Part shown: in pieces, positions 40,801 through 46,800 of the stretch | How the letters are laid out: the number at the start of each line of letters is the position of its first letter | Position numbering within the stretch: the stretch's first letter is position 1 | Source of the DNA: Ectobius pallidus | Lineage: Eukaryota > Arthropoda > Insecta > Blattodea > Ectobiidae | Reading direction: 5' to 3' | Assembly (NCBI GenBank): GCA_964059195.1 | Contig: CAXKWD010000005.1 | Span: 140,145,686 to 140,209,685 of the forward strand | Length of the DNA: 64,000 bases | Program-made: the position numbers and the translations under genes | The notes under the pieces: generated by a model | Databases searched by the model: none | Told to the model about the DNA's origin: nothing | The model's input: only the letters and a program-made list of their open reading frames with translations

Positions 40801-43800
40801 GTTCTGTGCTTTCAAAATGTTTAAGACTATCAACTCGCCCGCCGCGTGTGAGGTTCGCTCAGTGATACGGTTTTTGTCAGCAAGGACCATGTCTGCTGCA
40901 GAAATTCATCAACAGATTTGCGAAGTGTACGGTGATACTGTCGTATGCGAAACCCATGTTTCGTCTCCAGTCACGATCTGACTCAAGAAGCCGTCACCTT
41001 CTTCGCAATAATGAGTCAAGAACTTCATCGCACACTCAAATCTTTGGGTTTTGTGGTCCTCTGTTAGGAGTTTCGGGACCCAACGGGAGCAAAGTTGCCT
41101 AAACTTTAGGTGTTCAGAAACAATTTTGTAAAGCACTGATCTCGACACGTCAGGAAATTCGTTTGAGACACCAGTTATTGTGAAGCGCCTGTCCTCATGA
41201 ATCCTCGCTTCAACTGAAGCCACCAAATCGTCTGTAATCGAAGAAGGGCGACCGGAGCGGTCCTCATCATGGACGTTGTCACGGCCATCTTTGATTTGTC
41301 GTACCCACTTACGCACTTTGCTTCCAGTCATAACAGTCACCGTACACTTCGCAAATCTGTCGATGAATTTCTGCAGCAGACATGGTCCTTGCTGACAAAA
41401 ACCGTATCACTGAGCGAACCTCACACGCGGCGGGCGAGTTGATAGTCTTAAACATTTTGAAAGCACAGAACAGAACCGTACAGGTTAGCTACAGAGCTGA
41501 AACTGAGCACAGTTGTTCCTGAGGCATGCAGGTACACGACGCAGGCACTCGTTGCGGTATGCGCGCGAACTACTTGTGTTACAACAAAACGGACCTTACT
41601 TAAAAAACACCCCTCGTATTTGTTTTCAACCAAACCAGGATGCCAAACTATGCTAGTTGAAGCAGTATGATAGCCACTGCAGTACGCAACAGGACAAAGT
41701 CGCAATGTAGGGGGCCCATCTCGCGATGTTCGCAGGTTTCCACGGACGGGTGATGTGTTTCGTTTCTCAGCGAGGCAAGTTGACCAACATGATGCTTCTT
41801 GTACATTGCTTATCCGATATCATTAGCGACAGGTTCTGTTAGGTTATGAACAGTGATGTTAATTTAGTAGGGCAATCTGAATTCTCCAGAAATTCTAGTT
41901 TAGTAGAAGTTAGGTTAGGAACGGTGTTACTAATTAGATACAGGTTCTGTTAGGTTATGACCAGTGATATTAATTTAGTAGGACATTCTGAATTCTGCAG
42001 AAATTCAAGTTTAGTGGCAGTTAGGTTTGGAACGGTGATATTAGTATTAGTGACATGTTCTGTTAGGTTATGAACAGTGATATTAATTTAGTAGCTCATT
42101 CTGAATTCTCCAGTTTTGTAATTAATGTGCCACATTGTATCTCCCGCGAGGTTCGTTATATTGGCGAACCTGATTCCCAGAATTTTATGTGTTCAGCTGG
42201 TGTGACGTCACTCCTCTAACGTCCAATCACGAGTTTCTTCACCTTACTGGAGATCAAAATATGGCGTAATTCATGGTACTTTTCGCAGGATCGTGTTATA
42301 AAAGAAAGTGTAACGTTTAGGGCGGATGGGTTGGACCAAATCATTCGTCGAGGCAACATCTTCTCTCCAGAGAACTATCTATAACAAAATATGTGTGATA
42401 TTAGGAGTTTTATGAGAAGAAAATTTGTTTTCAAAGTGGGCCCCCCCTACAATGCGATTTTACCTGCAACAGATGCAAGTGACTTAAATAAATTTCAGGT
42501 TATGTCAGGTAAGGAATAGTGACATTAGTGTTACAGTGCTTTCTTTTATAAAGCAAATCTGTAAAGCGCTTTACGACCACTGCTGCCAAAAAAGAACGGC
42601 AAATTCGATCAGCTGAGAGCTTGCTCAATGAAATATCGGTATTTTGCACTGCCCTCCAGCATGGTTAAGACACTTGCACATAACAGTTGAGCCGGGATGG
42701 AAATAGTTATTGTACAATATGATACACAGGTAAATTGAAATGATACTAACAATTTTGTAGAAGGTATTAATGCCATAAAAAAAAATTTCAATCAACAGAC
42801 ACTCCGCTATGACAATTCGTGCAGCAAACCCTTGAAGAACTCGTGAAGAGAGATTTGAGATAGCTGCACTGACTGTGAAGTGAACTTAAAGCAAAGCTGT
42901 AGTGAAAAGTAAAAAAGAATGCTTTTGATGCTTTAAAAAAGAACACACTGCTAGTGAAAGGTTATGTTAGGTTAGGAAAAGGGGTATTAGTGTAGTAGGA
43001 GCATATCGAATTGCACATGTTTCGTTTTGGCAGATACATTCTGGATTAGGTTAGGAACAGTGATAATAGTGACAGTGATAGCACAGTATACATATTAATA
43101 CAGTCACGAAACTCAGTCCATTTTTCTGCCAGACAAACATGCGTGTGCATACACCTTGCGATCATAGCAGTCATTAACTAACACTATAGTAACTACTGCA
43201 AGAAGTATGTATGCTACATAAATAGGAGTGTTGTACAGTGAGTCCCACGCAAGAGTTGGCCAATGACGCGGGCTTCTGCGTCACTGCGGACAGGGCCGCC
43301 ACATCTCGGGGTCGGGCCCAGGACCAGTACTGGTCGCGGGCCCCTAACCGACCGCCGACCATCCTCATTTAGTTGTTTCTTCCCTTCTCCGTGGAGCTTT
43401 CTTCTCGTTACTCGTGTAACAGAACATTTTATCAAACTATTCCAGTTTTCCATAAAATTATACCACATCACCAGGATCTAGCGGGCCCCGGTCCCTGGGT
43501 CCGGCAGCCCCCCCCCCCCCCCATGTGGCGGCCCTGACTGCGGACACAGCTCCAATTCCGGGGTGATCGGGTGAAATATCTAAGCTAATAAAGCCGCGAT
43601 TGGTGTAATGATTCAGGTACTCAGAAATACAGTTAAAATTACAATGAAAATAAGCACGAACTTCGTCACAAGAGATGTTGAAAATGTTTTCCTCTTGCAT
43701 ACGCACAACACTGGCACCTTTTTAGGGAATTTTCTTTCACACACGAAAGTTCAGCTTCCGAGATAAATTTCTCTTCTAATGTTCTAATGTGTATGGAATT

Positions 43801-46800
43801 GACCTATACACTTTATTTTTCAGGTTCCCCCATAAATAATAGTCACATAGGCTATTGTTAGAAGAACTTAAAGACAGTATCACAAGAGATAAAATGGGAT
43901 AAAGACAGAATCCCGAAACATGTCCAGGTCAGTGGTAAAATCTAGTGAAGTATAGTGTATAATACCTCCACTCATGTGTTCTAATTATTAACTTCACTGT
44001 GTAAACTTCCTACAATACTTAGACCTGTTTTATTATTTCTTAAATTTAAAATTCAGATTTGCAGTAACTTAAAGAAGAATATTGTACATTTTCTCTCTTA
44101 ATATAACATTTTTTATATGCTCATATATTTTCCCATGTTATTTGATGTGATGAGAATGTAGTTTTAGTTACTCGCTGCGTGGAGCGCTAGTGCCATCCAG
44201 TTAACATGTTGTCATAAGACTTTTAACACACAGTTTCTTTACTGTATTAATACTTTTACTGTGGTGATAAGTTATGTCATGTGAGAAACAGTGATATTAC
44301 TTTAGTAGTAGCATATCTAATTGCATGCGCCTCGTGTGCTATACTTATCGCATATGTTACTTTGGTCATAGTTCCTCGCTATGCGACATCACATTGGCAA
44401 CAGCCAATCATAAGTTTCCTCTCCGTTCTGCATGGTGAATAAGGTGGAAATATTGCTACTTTTCACCACTTGATACTATAAAAGAGAATGAACTATTTAG
44501 GGTGGATGGGTTTGGACTAAATCTCTCATCAAGACATCTCCTCTCCCAAAAATGATATGCGTTGAAATCTGTGTTTTTATCTGTTTTATGAAGACCATAT
44601 TTTAAATATGAGGGAGTTGGTATTGGATTTTACCCTACAGTATTGTAATTCTCGCCACTTCGGCAGCCAATACTTGCTACAGTAAACCCTAAGTTATAAT
44701 CGATTTTCTAGTGGATTGCATGGATCCTAAAAACACTGAAATCTACTTAGTGCATTACAAGTATGTATATCAAAGATCAGACGGTATTTTGGTAATATGT
44801 ATGCATTTGGTAGTAACTCTACTGTAGCCTACTGATGGGCTTTAAAAAGACAGTTGAATCATGACATAATTAAACAAAATTAGGCCTACAATAGTGTTCT
44901 GCGATGAAGAATTTCAAAAACTTTTTATTTTCATAAAAGGGATAAATTAATATAAATATAAACTGGCCTATTTACATCTTATACCCAAGAATGTTGGATG
45001 TTTCATGACCTAATGAGGACATTAGATGTTTGGAAGTGCATGTGGATATCTAATTTACAGGAGGAATTACCAAGGTTATTTCGATTGGTTTGCTACGATA
45101 ATAATTATTGTAAGTACAGAAACATACTGAAAGGTCCAGATGTTTCTGTCCTTACAATACGAAGAACACAATAAAATGAATATCAATTGTCCAATATATT
45201 CAGTTGATTTGATTTATACCTCATCCATAGGCCTATGTACTGACTTGCTTTTTGCATAGATTTAAATCATCTTTAAAACAGCAATTAGCCTAATACCGGT
45301 ACATGTAATGTGATAAAGAGATTTGTCAGCATTTTTTAATTCACTACTGAATGTGTACACGTTTTTAAGCATTCCTATGCAACTGGAGAAGTTACTTTAA
45401 ATACTTAACTCACGACCTATATTCCTAGGCCCCTGTCAAAAAGAGCGAAGTGTGTATGCTTCTCACAGTTTACTAGTGATGTTATATATTTTTCTTAAAA
45501 ATCCGTAGATTCCATACATATCGAACGTGACTTTTAATAATGATTTTAAATGTGAGTAAAATCACAAAGACGGTGTCAAATGAGGGGTAGGCTACTAAAA
45601 AAATGTCTGCTGGTCACTGCTACACTGCAGTAGGGGTGCATGCAGGGGGGGGGGTCATGAGGCGCAGAAATAGTGGTAGTAACTTCATAGTAATAACACT
45701 GATTACAGGTGGCGAGTGCTGACAATACTCTCTGCAATACCATCAGCGAAAAACAATTCATATCAACCCCGTAATCCCTTCTTGTGTTTCTTTGTTGAAG
45801 GCTTTGCCCCCAAACCCCAACAGAGGCAAGACCCTGGACTTCCCTTCCATCTTCTCCCAGGCACCCTTCACTGGGGACTTCCAGTACAGTATTTATTGTA
45901 TATAGTACCAGGGAACCCAACCATATAGCTTGTTAGAGAGCTAAGTAATCCTTCCTGTGTTTATTTGTTGGGGGTTCGCCCCCAGAACCACCAAAGGCAA
46001 CCTCCTTTCTAAGGCTTCCCAGCCATTTCATAATTTCGGGTGGGTCATTCTAGCAAATTATAACAACTATTTTTGTTTATTACATGTCATAAATAATGAA
46101 TTAGAACTTGTTCTGCACATTCTGTAAAATCTACTGTGGCTTCTCTTTCGTTCTACATGCAAAGCATTATTAAAAATGTATTTTAAATATTTTAAATTTG
46201 TTTTTCAAAATCTGTTACGGGTGGGACATAATTTGGACACTGATTTTAATGATGCAAAACAAAAGCTCATTTTCTGTTCTTCTATCACTGTTACGGGTGG
46301 GACAAAAATTCCCTTGTGCTTTGAATTTTTCCTGGTGCTGGTAATATATGATATTTTCCCGGGCTACTAACCAGGTGGTGAATTGGATTAATTCCGACGT
46401 TTCGAAACCAAACTGAGGCTTCATTGTCAAGGAGACAATGTCCTTGACAATGAAGCCTCAGTTTGGTTTCGAAACGTCGGAATTAATCCAATTCACCACC
46501 TGGTTAGTAGCCCGGGAAAATATCATATAAAAATTCCCTTGTTTGTTATTTTACATACCGGTACCGGTAGTAATTAACCACACATATTTTTTTAAGTTAA
46601 TCTTATACCAAATTGTACCTTAAGATGTATATTTTCTCAAATGAAAATGGACATAGCTGATTACTCTTTGACTACTTGGTATTAAAGAGTGTTAAAATCA
46701 TGCTAAAAATGGCAAAAAAAAGTAACTCAACGCTATAAATAAGAAAATCGACAGATTCTACACATGAAACCACTTCAAATACAGGTAATTTGAGGTTTTA

